From contig OX485804.1 in the NCBI GenBank assembly GCA_950295325.1, forward strand, positions 19,094,001-19,158,000: a stretch of DNA of 64,000 bases, in the 5' to 3' direction. Origin of the DNA: Polytrichum commune (Eukaryota > Streptophyta > Polytrichopsida > Polytrichales > Polytrichaceae). The number at the start of each line of letters is the position of its first letter. Position 1 is the first letter of the stretch. The position numbers and the translations under genes were made by a program. Below are positions 1 through 11,398 of this stretch, one piece after another. The notes under the pieces are model-generated. The model made no database searches and was not told the origin of the DNA. It saw only the letters and a list, made by a program, of their open reading frames with translations.

Positions 1-1
1 A

Positions 2-2410
2 GGGGAGCTCCACAAACTGGTGAATTCCAAGCCTGTCCTGTTGTTCATGAAGGGAACTGCTCGAGAGCCTCGGTGCGGGTTCAGTCGGAAGGTTGTGGAG
101 GCCTTGAATGCAGTTGGTGTGCAATTCGATACTTTTGATATTCTGAGCGATGAGACCGTGAGGCAGGGCTTGAAAACTTATTCGAATTGGCCCACATTCC
201 CTCAGCTTTATGTTCAGGGTGAACTTCTTGGTGGGTGTGATATCGTCCTTGAGATGAAGGAGAATGGTGAGCTGAAGGAGGTCTGTGTTCTATTAGCCTT
301 TCCCACCTATTCCTCTTTTGTGCTTTGCTTGTCTACGGGTGTATTACGTTAGGATTGAAGACCAAAGATAAATCCAAAATCAAGCGATCCTATTGGTGGA
401 GAGCAAAAAATTGGACTTGAGGAGGTTACACTAAGGACAAAGATATGGAAAAAATGAAATGGTCCTAACGTGGCATTGTTTTCCTGCCAAAAACTCAAAA
501 AAGTAACATTCTTAGCTTGGGTCCAATCTTGAGTCGGAAAGCAAGGTCCAGTGAGGGGTGTTTTGGACCCCAGGTTTTCTTGCACCCGGACTGTAATGTA
601 AACCCACCCTCAGGGGCACTTTACACCAGAGCTTAAGGGCCCATGACCAAATCTAAAACCTGACATTGGTGGAAAATGCGGAGACCGGCCTACTTCATTT
701 TACACTAAAGCTTGCAGGCCTCAGGACCAAGGGAAGTCTGAATGGGTGGATTCCTACATTGCATTTAATGGTTGATATCTCATGGTCTATTGGATATTGT
801 GTCAAACTCACCTCAAAGAGGGTGGGTTCAACACAAACCTGGAGATCATGACACTTCAAATTCTCACAATCCTTGATTGTTTAGGGTCCACATGAATAGG
901 TTGGTAATGAAATAGCATTCGGTTGAGTTTCTGGTTGCATATGTCCTTACACTACACTTGAAGGCCTGTGATCAGACAATTTCCATTATCCATGGTACGG
1001 CCTTCAGATGAGTTTCAAGAGCGCTCACAATCTCATCATGGGTTTTGGCCATAGTGTAAAAGTGGCCATATGTGTGAGATGAGCATGTGGCATTGGCCCA
1101 AAAACTGTGAGAGCCAATTATGGAGAGAATGATTTTGCAGTGACCATAGGAGTTGCTTTAATTTTGATAACTTTTAATCTTTGTTTATCCAGATACCTTG
1201 CATTTGAGCATGAAGGTTTTGTTGGCAATCTGTTTATTTCATGCATGTTCCTGAAAAGTTCTAAAACCTGCCAGATATTTGAAGAAAAGGGAGTCCTGAC
1301 TGTGGCACCTCCAATGGCCCAAACTTTTGCTGTTCCAGAACAACCTGCAACCCAACCTTTAACAACAGAAAATACAACTACCATGAATGACGGATCTGCT
1401 CTGAAGGCCAGAATACATGACCTTGTTAACGAACAGCCTATTATGTTGTTCATGAAAGGCAATCCTACAAATCCACAGTGTGGGTTTAGCCGAAAGGTTG
1501 TGCAGGCACTTGCTGAAGAGCACTTAGAATACGGTAGCTTCAATATTTTGAGTGATGAGGATGTGAGGCAAGGTTTGAAGGAATACTCCAACTGGCCCAC
1601 TTACCCCCAACTCTACGTCAACGGCGAGTTCATTGGTGGTTGTGACATTATTCTGGAGATGCATCACAACGGCGAGTTGAAGGAGGTGGGTCACATTCTA
1701 AGAGGCCTGAACATGCCCTCTTGAATGTCCTCTTGTGAACATTCTTGAATGCCCTCTCAGCCCTTGAATGTCTAAGAGGCGACATGCCATGCAAAGGGGT
1801 TCAAGATTGCTTCTTGATTTTTTAGCTAAAAGTGTCAAAAGCGACCCTACCTAAAAATAGCCCCTCCACACACACACACACAGATATATCTTATGCATAA
1901 TTCCAATTACAGCATACATATATGTAGAATGAAATATAGAGAGATTTGAGCTTGTGCTTCAAAGGTTAACAGCATTGGATGCAATTTGTGTAGCAGTCTG
2001 GTTCCTTTGTTCTTTGCAAGATTAATTTATCAATCTGCAGTTAAATGCCACTTAACTCCATTTGCATGTACCAGGTTCTGGGCGAGAAGGGGCTGCTACC
2101 AAACGAGAGTTTGGATAGTCGACTGAAGAAGCTTATATCATCGTCAAACACAATGTTGTTCATGAAAGGCACACCTGACGAGCCTCGATGTGGGTTCAGC
2201 ACCAAAGTTGTTAATGCATTGAGAGAGGAGGGTATTGACTTTGGTAGCTTTAACATTTTGGAAGATGAAGAGGTTCGGCAAGGGCTCAAAACCTATTCAA
2301 ATTGGCCGACTTTTCCTCAACTCTACTATAAGGGCGAGCTACTTGGGGGTTGTGACATTGTGATGGAAATGAAGGCCAATGGAGAGTTGAGGTCAAGTTT
2401 GAGTGAATAG
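2..2410 (+). CDS. GRXS17: Monothiol glutaredoxin S17-type, 3' part (three CGFS glutaredoxin domains)
   Basis: Three exons, each coding one complete monothiol glutaredoxin domain. Exon at about 2-280 is open to the window edge, carries PRCGFSRK and ends at a GT donor (281). Exon 1275-1685 follows an AG acceptor, carries PQCGFSRK and has a donor at 1686. Terminal exon 2075-2410 carries PRCGFSTK and ends in SSLSE and a TAG stop. All junctions are phase 0 and read through cleanly. Each domain has the CGFS active site, the QGLK.YSNWP.(F/Y)PQLY stretch and the GG(C)DI glutathione/cluster-binding region. In land plants this three-domain arrangement with an N-terminal thioredoxin-like domain is GRXS17, a cytosolic/nuclear protein that binds Fe-S clusters and acts in redox control and Fe-S assembly. 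The thioredoxin-like exon would lie left of the window. Intron 1 is about 1 kb and contains a MITE; intron 2 contains a short CA run near 1868. No break is seen. Identification is firm; the 5' end is missing. Confidence 0.95.
613..1067. mobile_element. Harbinger-type MITE in GRXS17 intron 1
   Basis: The left end GGGGCACTTTACACCAGAGC and the right end TGTAAAAGTGGCC form imperfect inverted ends like those of the full Harbinger element at 11024-14527. The interior can be followed against the MITE at 51170-51667 in the same orientation: ATTGGTGGAAAA.GCGGAG.CCGG, then GATTCCTACAT.GCATT.AATGG, then a shared TCATGGTC stretch. No clear target duplication remains, so the copy is old. It lies wholly within an intron between exons 1 and 2 and has not disturbed the splice sites. 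Confidence 0.7.
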
Positions 2411-2594
2411 ATAGATAGCTCAAAGTTGGCGTCTTATCACACTGAAAATGTTTCTAATTATGGCCGCTTGGATGAGTGCCCACGATCCACATTAAAGAAA
2501 GAATAAGCGAGGCATGGCTATTGGAGGCATTTGAGAGATGGATCGTTTTGGGGGCTGGCAAAATGTAAGTGACCAGGGTTATATTCATGCATTG

Positions 2595-2600
2595 AATAAA
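2595..2600 (+). promoter_or_regulatory. Possible polyadenylation signal of GRXS17
   Basis: An AATAAA hexamer followed by an A run lies about 185 bases after the GRXS17 stop codon. The position suits a 3' UTR, but plant poly(A) signals are loose and no transcript evidence is available. Confidence 0.35.
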
Positions 2601-5600
2601 AAAAGACCACCTAGGTTGATGAGGTGACTACCTACTTAAAAATCTATGGATGAGTTTGCGCTGTTACAAAGTCCTCGAAAAGCTTGTTAGAGAGGCATGC
2701 TTCCAGTCTCTTTAGATGTATGGATGACTACTCTTGGATTTCTATACAAGGAAATGTTCATCAATCTATTATTGAGGATGGTTGAGTAAGACCCATTGAA
2801 ATGAGAAAGGGAGGGTGCAGTTCCCATCAGGTGACCGTGAATGTTTTGAACTTGCATTTGCAATGTAATGGGCATGATGTTACCGTTGTCTTTTAGCAAG
2901 CTTTCTTGACTTGCTAGAGTAGTTTCATGCAGATTGCTACTATTGGTGGATCGTTATTAACTGAAAATGGGAAGTTGCAAGTTTGCAAGTTGTCTCTCGG
3001 GAGAGAGGTGACAACATTGCATTTCACTGGCAAAAGGATCATCTAAATACTATATCATGGAACTATATTCAACAATACCAGTCTACCTTTTAAATTGCAC
3101 CTCACAATACCCCTCTGGCATCGACTGAAATTGTAGAAATTGCATAGTTAGGCAAGTGGGTGTTAAATGATCACTTTAAGCTTTGTACCCACTTCTTGTA
3201 GGTTGTGAAATATACAATTAGTGTGAGATGATTACCAATTCAACTGACATCCCGCAGCGCCTCTTAATATTTGGGAGCTCATTTAAATATCTTATTCATT
3301 GTCAAAGTGGAGATTCTTGATGAGAGTAGATGGTAATACAGTTCCCCCAATTATGTTGACTATTGAACCTAAAACAATTATCATGTTTTGAGCATGTAGT
3401 CCAATCTCTTTGAAACAGATGTCTTTAACCACACCACTCAAACATAGCTGTTTGAATCAAGGAAATAACCACAAAAGGCTCTAACCCCTTTGCATCCGAA
3501 GGCATTTGAAAATTAATGTGAAATTCATCACCCATACTATCTTGAAATCCACACAATTGAAAGAAAAGGTCTACTTTGTATGCTTCTTCAATGATACCCT
3601 GAAATTACGGTTTCAAAATTTGCAGTATGCTTGTTATCTGATGTCAAGTGAGTGACACACCTGCTTAATTATCTTGCATTCACTTTCGAGTTGTGAAAAG
3701 GCATACTAGAGGGTGATTCGTTGGAACAACATTTCCTTAACATACAAGTGAAGGAAGATTGCGAGCACATTGTCCATGACCATATTGTAGAGGACGCACT
3801 ATATCATCTTACTACATTGTTTATGGTAAATGATGAGGACGGATGTATAGTGTGAATTATCATGGGCGACCTTGTAGTGTGTGGTGCATAGCATCGCTCA
3901 AGGAAATTCATGTGTAACCCTAGTGTCTACCTCCTTCCCTTAGGCTGGAAGTCTTTCAAAGTATCATACTAGCTTGGACCCATGTTGTTCCCGTCTCATT
4001 GCACATGTGCATGTGAATTAATATCATGGCAATCTTATGTTCCACCCGCCCCGTTGCACGTACGGATATGATTTGATACCCCAAGTCAACCCAACTGAAT
4101 ACACCCATGCAACCATATGCCCCCCCATGCCCATATGGTCATTGATCATCCCCATGCGTGCCCCATAAATCATGCCCATGCCCCTGCCCTGCCTATGTCA
4201 TCATGTCCCGTGGGTTTCCCCCACCATACCCACCTTTTGCACTATAGTTCCCCCCCCCCCCCAAATTTCATATTTGTTTCTTATGTCTTTGTTTCCTCTT
4301 CTTTTTCTAGCAAAAGTTCCATGATCATTGATTCATGGGGCACACCTTACATGACAACTTACCTTGGTTACCTGCCTTGGATCCCGAGCTTCACCTAGCA
4401 ACGCCTGGCATCAACGGTGGAGTGGGTCCCAACAAGTGAGCCGCTGGCATAGTACATGTTGGGTTTTAAATATTGAACCCATTGATACCATGCACCTTAG
4501 TTACCAGACTTTGGGTCTACCCCACCTATCAGGCTCCCTGTGTATAATGAATGGTACTCAAATTAAGTATGGTTCATTTGCAAAGGTAGCCCAACATAAG
4601 TGGGGTATGATTCTCATGAAATTCCCAAGATTTCAAGGACTAGGGTGCAATACCCTAGTGTTGAGTAATTTTAGGTTGATACCAACATATCCTAAATATT
4701 TTCACATCTGAAATATTTTCATATTCCTAAATATTTCACACTCCTAAATATTTCACATTTGTTTCCGAAGTCTTTGTTTCGTCCCCCCTTTATAAAGGGT
4801 GTAGAGGGACTAGGCTTCGTAATATTATGACAATCGAGTGGTTCAATGTGAACTTATGATTTGACCTACCATATCATGGTAGACTTAAAAACGGTGATTG
4901 CGTGGGCTATAATGACATTCATGGTAAGAACCAACATGGGAGGAGGTTCCCTGCAAATTGCTATTTCTTGACTACATTTGGTATGATATTTCTTTTCATT
5001 GAGTTTTGTGTGATATACATACATCTTTCTATTTCTTAGCTATAACTTCGTACGTATATCCTTCTTTTTGTCCACCCAAATCTTTATATAAGGATCTAGG
5101 AATTTGGAAGAACACATGCACAAGATGTAGGCTTTCAATTGAGGGTGCATTCCCAAGGGGTTGGTATGTGTGTGGTGTGGGTGTGAATGTTATTTGAAGT
5201 AAATATTTACTTGACAAATTTGGAGCTGTTGTTTAGGGTTCTCACAAGAAAGGACTCGCAAATTAGATCGTTTGTAGTCATATTGTCAGTTCCACATAAC
5301 ATTGTTCTGGATATAAATAATGTTATGTTATTCTTTTTTAAATACTCATATAGCATTCCCCCTCCACACCCTCCAATTATGTTTCTTATTAAAACCTAGA
5401 ATAATGGGCAAATTTTGAGCATGTAGTCCAATTTGTTTCAGAAACAAATATTATTTGAGGTTTGACTGAGATAAATAATCTAACTAGGCCCATTTACCCT
5501 TTTTTAAGTCTTTTTTTCTTCTAAATAGAAATCACAAGTTGAGGCCTTAGAAACATGTTATACAAAAATTTCCATGTGCCAATCATTATGGCAAAAGAAA

Positions 5601-5760
5601 TTACACTTTGCCACCACTGGCGAAGATTTGGACAAATCCTATCGATACTTTGTTGACGGAGCACTTTCACGTGAGTAGGGGATCAAACATATGGGAAAGT
5701 AGATATGTCTTGTTATCAAACATGCAAATAACAATATGACTACAGTCAACTCCCCCTCCT
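2601..5760. other. Intergenic, no gene recognised
   Basis: AT-rich sequence with only short open frames lacking recognisable motifs. Local structure includes a 13-base C tract at 4250-4262 and a short tandem run of TCCTAAATATTTCACA-like units at about 4688-4757 (four degenerate copies). I see no transposon ends or coding exons that I can support. Confidence 0.5.
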
Positions 5761-5766
5761 CAAACA

Positions 5767-5873
5767 CCCCCCCCCCCCCCCCTTCTAGGCACAACTATGT
5801 TGGCCCATCAATTTGTTGATCTTGGGATTAAAATCTATGCACACTTCCATGTGGATGGGGGGGGGGGGGGGGG
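5767..5873. repeat. Paired C16 and G17 tracts
   Basis: Sixteen C at 5767-5782 and seventeen G at 5857-5873 on the same strand, separated by 74 bases. They are complementary and could form a stem, and the G side could form a quadruplex. The intervening sequence has no other symmetry that I can see. Similar single tracts lie at 4250-4262 (C), 12119-12131 (G), 53336-53349 (G) and 56939-56957 (C). Confidence 0.8.
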
Positions 5874-6434
5874 TCAATTTGTTTTTCACTTAGGTGTTTT
5901 CGTTGACTTGATTGGCACATGGGAATGTGCTCTTAGAAGTGGTTGTTGTAGAGGTTTTCTTTGCTCAAACCAATGAACATGAAGAACTAACAACTACACT
6001 AATTTTTTCTATTAGTAATGGTGAAAAAATAACTTGGAAATAATCAATGTAGGGCACTCTAAATGTCTAGTCATGGTGAAAAAATATGGGCCCAAGACCC
6101 CGAGCCTTCCCCTAAGTCTTCCTAAAGACTTAGTGTGATATACCTAGATTAAGAGATTTTATGTTTGATAGGCAAGAAAGAAAGACTAACCATGCTTTGC
6201 CATACTTAGAATGTGACTAGATGGTATTTGGAGTCAGAGAACTCCAAGGAAAGACTTGGGTCAAACAACCCAAGAAAGAATGGTCCACGAGGGCTAGACA
6301 TCACATGAAGGGATTGTGCATTGGGGTTAGACAACTCCCGATCGAAGATCTTTGTGTTGGAGTTAGACAACTCCAATTGTGAGTTAGACACCTTGTTGTG
6401 GAAGATATTTGTGTTGGAGTTAGGCAACTCCAAC

Positions 6435-6590
6435 TAGAAGAATGGACGAAAGAATCAAGTTGGAATTAGAGAACTCAAACTAGAAGAATGGATGAATGAA
6501 TCTAGTTGGAATAAGACTATTCCTACTAGAAGAATGGATGAATGAATCAAGCTGGAATTAAACATTTCGAACTAGAGGATTGTGATCGAG
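6435..6590 (+). repeat. 46-bp tandem repeat, about 3.3 copies
   Basis: The motif TAGAAGAATGGA recurs at 6435, 6481 and 6527, and degenerately at 6573, with an exact 46-base spacing. Each unit continues with GAATC(A/T)AG(T/C)TGGAAT. Just upstream (6340-6430) related TTGGAGTTAGACAACTCC words recur at irregular spacing. No gene is recognised here. Confidence 0.75.
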
Positions 6591-7768
6591 CCAAAAGATA
6601 AGAACGAATCATATGTGAAATGATCTATGTATATCGATAAGGAATCTTCCGTCTATATTTAGTAAGGCTTGAGACTTCTAAAAGTATCTCTTGATACTAT
6701 GGATAAGACTTGGAATGCATTTGGGGATAATAGAGAGCTTGGTAGAAGAGAGAGAGAGAGAGGGGATCATTGTCTCTCTCCCATGGTTGGGTGGTTCGAG
6801 TTCATAGTATTCACAATATTGTGTTTAAATTGTAAAGCTTTTGTAATGTACAAAGTTTGAAAGTTCATAATCTTGTGTTTTATGTGCATTCTTGAATGTA
6901 TTGTTTTTGTGAAGAATAAGGAACGTGACGCTTAGGTAGCATAAAATAAATAGTGGCACTAAAGTATCATATTTAATATCACTCTCCAACAATAATATCC
7001 TACATATAAACATTAATGTGGTTCGCATTAGTTTCATATTAGAGACGTGGGTTAAATTTAAGGTGGGTTTCCATACTCATTACTATGGTCCACATTAGTA
7101 GAAAAATTAGTGTAGTTACAAACCAACTAATGAAATGACATTGAGAGGAAATCCCAGGGTGTGCACTATTCATTAAAACCAAGCATCACGTGCGTGCATG
7201 CCCCTTATTAAAATACCCCTGTATACATTTTATTTTTGCTAAAATCAAGCAATATACTTACAAATGTCATTGCTTCAAAATACATTTCCATACATACACA
7301 AGGGTCCAAAAACAAATACAGAAATTGTATATAACATGTGTACAAATGTTTGGAAATGCAAAAATATGGCCCTATTATATGTATAATATCAAATCATGGA
7401 TTTTTAGTTATAAAGTCGTTACTTAGTGGATGAAAAAACACATGATTCTTGGTCCAGGTCTAACTTGAACGCGTAAACGCGTAATGCGTACTTTACATAT
7501 ATTTTTCTATAGCCTCATGTATATCTACTTCTTGCTTAATAGCAATATGTCTCTTGTACGTACATTTTGTACATGCTTGTTTTAAATAATACCCCTTTTG
7601 TGCACCCACGTGTATAAATACAGTACTTGAACAGTGCACTCCCTGGGGAGGAAATTGTTGCAAACAAACGTACCTCTCATTCATCCAACATAAAACCTCG
7701 AACTATTTGAGAGTCTTTTGAAGCTGGGTATGATGCCAAACCATCATCAAAGTAACCTCTGGGATACA

Positions 7769-8107
7769 CACTACACTAAATATGATATTCAATGTTTGAT
7801 TATATTTAGTGTTGTTACCACCCTATCCTACTCAACACTAATTTTCAATTCTTTGATAACTAGTGTTAGACATAAATGCGCCGCCACCTTTCCTACAACC
7901 ACCTCCTTTCTCCTTTTATCATTGTTAGTTTTTTTCCATATCCTTACTAACACTAAATTCGTGCATGTAGCTTCCACATATTACCATAGTTGATGTTTAG
8001 TTTTTGAGTTTACATTTGATGTTACTGTCTTTCATAGGGTTAGTGATATTTAGTGTATGTATTCGTATTTAGTGTATCAAACACTAAATATCATATTTAG
8101 TGTAGTT
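7769..8107. mobile_element. CACTA-like foldback MITE
   Basis: Terminal inverted repeats: left end CACTACACTAAATATGATAT, right end (reverse complement) ACTACACTAAATATGATAT, continuing with TGTTTGAT on both sides, about 30 bases with few mismatches. It is about 339 bases long, with no coding capacity. The CACTA start fits the CACTA superfamily, but no matching 3-base target duplication is visible, so the superfamily call is tentative. A second left end of the same kind is at about 37237. Confidence 0.6.
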
Positions 8108-8266
8108 CATAAATTTTATGGTGGATGAATGTGAGGTACGCTTGTATGCAATATTCCCTCTCGCCTCACGACTTCATCCATGTGGGACACCGTGTAGATT
8201 TTTTCACCCATTTGAGCTTCTTCGGTCCTTGTGCCCTCAAGATCTAGTGTCAAGTGGACTTGGAAG

Positions 8267-9222
8267 CAGTGATCGGAGAGATTTTTGGGCATAATTGGTT
8301 GAGATCCTAGTTTTTGCAAGTCCAGCCGGTTACATGTTGACATCTTCCAGTTTTGCTTTATTGGCTCTGTTTATAGGACATAGACTATGCATCAACTTCT
8401 ATGTTTGAAGAGCAAATTTCCTTACCACTTTGCGTTCACACTTGGACATTACTTGTTCCTCCTATTTTTGGTCCAGTTTATTTTAACATGGATGGTGAAA
8501 GCTTGCATACCGTGGACAACTAACCAACTAATTCAACTATTAGTTAACTAATTGCCTATCGTAATTATAGTTGTTTGCAATTTGACCTGCCAAATAAATG
8601 TAGTTAATTAATTATATATATATATAGTTAATTATACTTGTTCCCTAAAATGTATTGAAAAAAATATAATTGATTGTAGTTGGTTATAGATATAGTAAAT
8701 AGCCATGGACTGGCATGAGCAAAGTGCACATCTAGAATTATAATATTTCATAAGAAAGGACAGAGCCTCATAGTTCTACCGTTTTCTTGTTGATTTCAGG
8801 TATATTCCACAGATTCTTCCAAAAGGATTGGTAATTCTCGTGAAGTCTTGAGCTTCAACCGCTTATTTCTCAAACTCAACCAGTTCATCGGATCTGCCTA
8901 AAAACCCCCATCGAGCATGGCTCGGAGGCTAGGTTCGGGAGGGGGTGGCAGGGTTGGGGTAAAACTTGCCCCCTATTTTTTTAATTGGGTGGGGCCTTAC
9001 TTAATCTCATAGGGGGCTTCCTAGAGTAATTTGGGGCTGCAGGACCCAAATTTAGCAAAAAAAAAACCAAAAAAATTCCCCAAGGGGCCAAAACAAGGAG
9101 GGCCAGAAAAATGAACCCCACCGAACCTGGCCTCCGAGCCTAACAGCTGCAACGCTCGTCGGGGGTATTTAGGGAGCCCCCTAGTTCATCTCTAACTAAC
9201 TGCCGCTTCTCCCCGATCATTG
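8267..9222. mobile_element. Non-autonomous hAT element, TSD CTTGGAAG
   Basis: The left end CAGTGATCGGAGAGATTTTT and the right end, whose reverse complement starts CAATGATCGGGGAGAAGCGG, are imperfect terminal inverted repeats. They are flanked by identical 8-base direct repeats CTTGGAAG (8259-8266 and 9223-9230), the hallmark of hAT insertion. No transposase frame is present. The interior (8355-8800) includes a stretch shared with 17159-17580 and, in part, with 48718-49225, and has repeated TAGTTAA/TTAACTA words. A further element (8890-9182) is nested inside. Confidence 0.85.
8890..9182. mobile_element. MITE nested in the hAT element, TSD AGTTCATC
   Basis: Flanked by identical 8-base repeats AGTTCATC (8882-8889 and 9183-9190). 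The inner sequence has long imperfect inverted ends: CTAAAAACCCCC.TCGAGC and GGCTCGGAGGCTAGGTTCGG on the left, matched in reverse complement on the right (CCGAACCTGGCCTCCGAGCC at about 9125). It is 293 bases, hAT-like by duplication length, and younger than the hAT element it interrupts. Confidence 0.75.
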
Positions 9223-9304
9223 CTTGGAAGCGCCTCCGGCTCCTCATCGACCCATCACACAATTTGTGTGTAAGTTATATATCATATTACACACGTGGAG
9301 GGCG

Positions 9305-9342
9305 GGGCCTCAAGCTCTGGTGTAAAGTGGCCCTCATCTATT
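9305..9342. repeat. Solo Harbinger-type terminal repeat
   Basis: GCTCTGGTGTAAAGTGGCCC is the reverse complement of the left end of the intronic MITE at 613 (GGGCCACTTTACACCAGAGC sense). I found no partner end close by, so this is a remnant or one end of an element I could not delimit. Confidence 0.45.
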
Positions 9343-10117
9343 ACTGCTGCTTTCCAAATTGCTGACCAACATTCTTCTATTGGCCTGAGTCCCAGTGACA
9401 GAGAGCCTGGCCAGGGACGTGCCTTCAATGAAGGAGGGAGTCAGGCAGGCAGCGAGAGTTGTTTGGGAATGTGAGTTAGGTGTACAATTAAGTGGGTGTG
9501 TCTGTCTGCTTGATTATTGCCCACCAAAGCTTCCCTTCAATGCTCTCTCTCTGCAGGCAATGATTCCCTTGAGCCTCTCGTGTGCGTTTATGACATTATA
9601 AGATGAAAGGTACGTGAGCTTGAGTGTGGTCATGCACTCTTCTTAATTGGATGCCTATATCAATGAACAGGGAGAACCAACTGCTAAGGTAGAAATAGCA
9701 TAAGCCGTGAAAATAAGGTGATTCGCATTGAAGAACTGGTCTGATGATCATGAGATAATTTTTCAAGATAGACAAGAAGGATTCATGAAGAATGCAAGTT
9801 GTTTCATATTTGTTTTTGCCTTGTACAAAAGAATGCTACAATTTTTCAAAGTGGAAAGTTGTCCAAACCCCTACTCGTTTCACTAGATTCTCCCTGCACC
9901 GAACATGGTAATCTGCATTTCCATACAGAACATTGCCTAAATCGGTTATCTCATGAGTACGTTAACGCTTGACCCCCATTGGCTACACTAAGTGTACATG
10001 CATTGAAGTTGCCGCCGAGCCACGATCCGTTTTAGAAATGGCACTTCACCATTATGACGGTGGTCTAGGGCACGGCTAGAGGGTGGTTAATAGGTTATGG
10101 TATTTCTACCTTACTTA

Positions 10118-10302
10118 CAGATGAACCGGATGAGTTTGAGAAATAACTGGTTCCAAAGTTCAAGATCCCAGGAGACTTAACCCATCGTTTCAGAGGAATC
10201 TATGGAATATGCTTCAAATCAATGAAGAAAACCCCAACAGATAACAACATGTAACACTAGGATTTTGACCAATTATGCCCAAAAATCTCCCCGGACATTC
10301 GA
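10118..10302. repeat. hAT-family fragment (CCGGGGAGATTTTTGGGC end)
   Basis: Ends in AATTATGCCCAAAAATCTCC followed by CCGGACATT, the terminal sequence of the hAT family at 8267 and 57200. The interior (ACAGATGAACCGG, then AGAGGAATCTAT, then AACATGTAAC.CTAGGATTTTGA) matches 56085-56277 and, more weakly, 28475-28685. The left end and target duplication were not found. Confidence 0.6.
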
Positions 10303-10329
10303 GTCATTCGTAAAGTGAAGTGGATGGAA

Positions 10330-10520
10330 CCATGGTTTAGTCCCACACCATGAATTTATGAGTTAACACAAAGTCATCCAAGTTTTCTTGATGCTTAAGT
10401 CATCTTCCACGAGGAGTGGTGTTGGGCTATGAAAACCCGGCTTTTTAGCTTGTCCTACTAGGATGGGTGGGCCAAGCTAGCCTTGCATAGGCTGATTCGA
10501 GATCTAGGATAACAAACCCC
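10330..10520. repeat. Dispersed repeat, inverted relative to 49985-50185
   Basis: The reverse complement of this stretch matches 49985-50185: the words GGTTTAGTCCCA, TCAAGAAAA.TTGG, GTTGGGCTAT and GGCCAAGCTAGCCTTGCATA occur in the same relative order. Words of the next 100 bases (GCAAACCAACCC, CTTGCCTCCAAAG as reverse complement) recur at about 52500-52565. The repeat class is unknown; there is no coding frame. Confidence 0.6.
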
Positions 10521-11398
10521 ATGCGCATATCCTTTTTAAGGGTTGGGGCAAACCAACCCGTACACTGGTTCCTTGGAGGCAAGGGTTTAGGCATCCAACA
10601 AAGAACGAGTGTATGGGTTGGTTCACTCAAATCCTTTTTAAGATCCTAAAGGTCTCTCAAAGTTTGAGAGGTGGAAAGAGTAGGTCCGAAAATTTGCACC
10701 CCAACTTTCAAAATAAGCTCCAAAACATAATGAGCAAGCGAGCTCTTAATAGAAAGTTTTCTCAAAGAATGATCAAACCCACAACTTGAGGCTAATAGGC
10801 AAATGTGTTGGTGTTCTCACCTCAGAGATTCCATCCACTGGGTTGTGGCCGGTGCTCCAATGTTTATGCATTCTACCTCATAGATAGTTTTTTGGATGAT
10901 TACTCGTGGAAGATTGCATGTTTCAACAATGGTATGCTTTGAATTTTTTTTCGTTGGGTTACATGATGATTTCAGTGGTTGAAAGAGTATGACACAAACC
11001 ATGATCAAGGTAGGTACATGTAAGGCCCACTTTACACTAGGAGTCAAGGCCAAGGGCTGAGGGAAATCTCGCGACCCTATTGGTTGAGAGCTTAAGGCCA
11101 ACCTGAAGAGCTTTAGACTAGGAGTCAAGGCCAACAATTGATTGAATATTTTAATCTATGAAATGTTGGCCTTGAGATGGCCCTCGAGGCACAAAAGGAA
11201 CCCTCATGGATTGGGGGGCCAACGAGCACACAAATAAAATATTATTATTATTTGCACTTGAATCTCCACCGTTGGATCAAACGAATGCCAACTTCAGACC
11301 TAAACCCTTCACACTTTTGATCTTCACTCATCATTTTCTTCTTGATGTCTTGTTTTTTGCTCTTGCGTTGTCTATGTGTGATTGCTTGCTTGTAGAAT

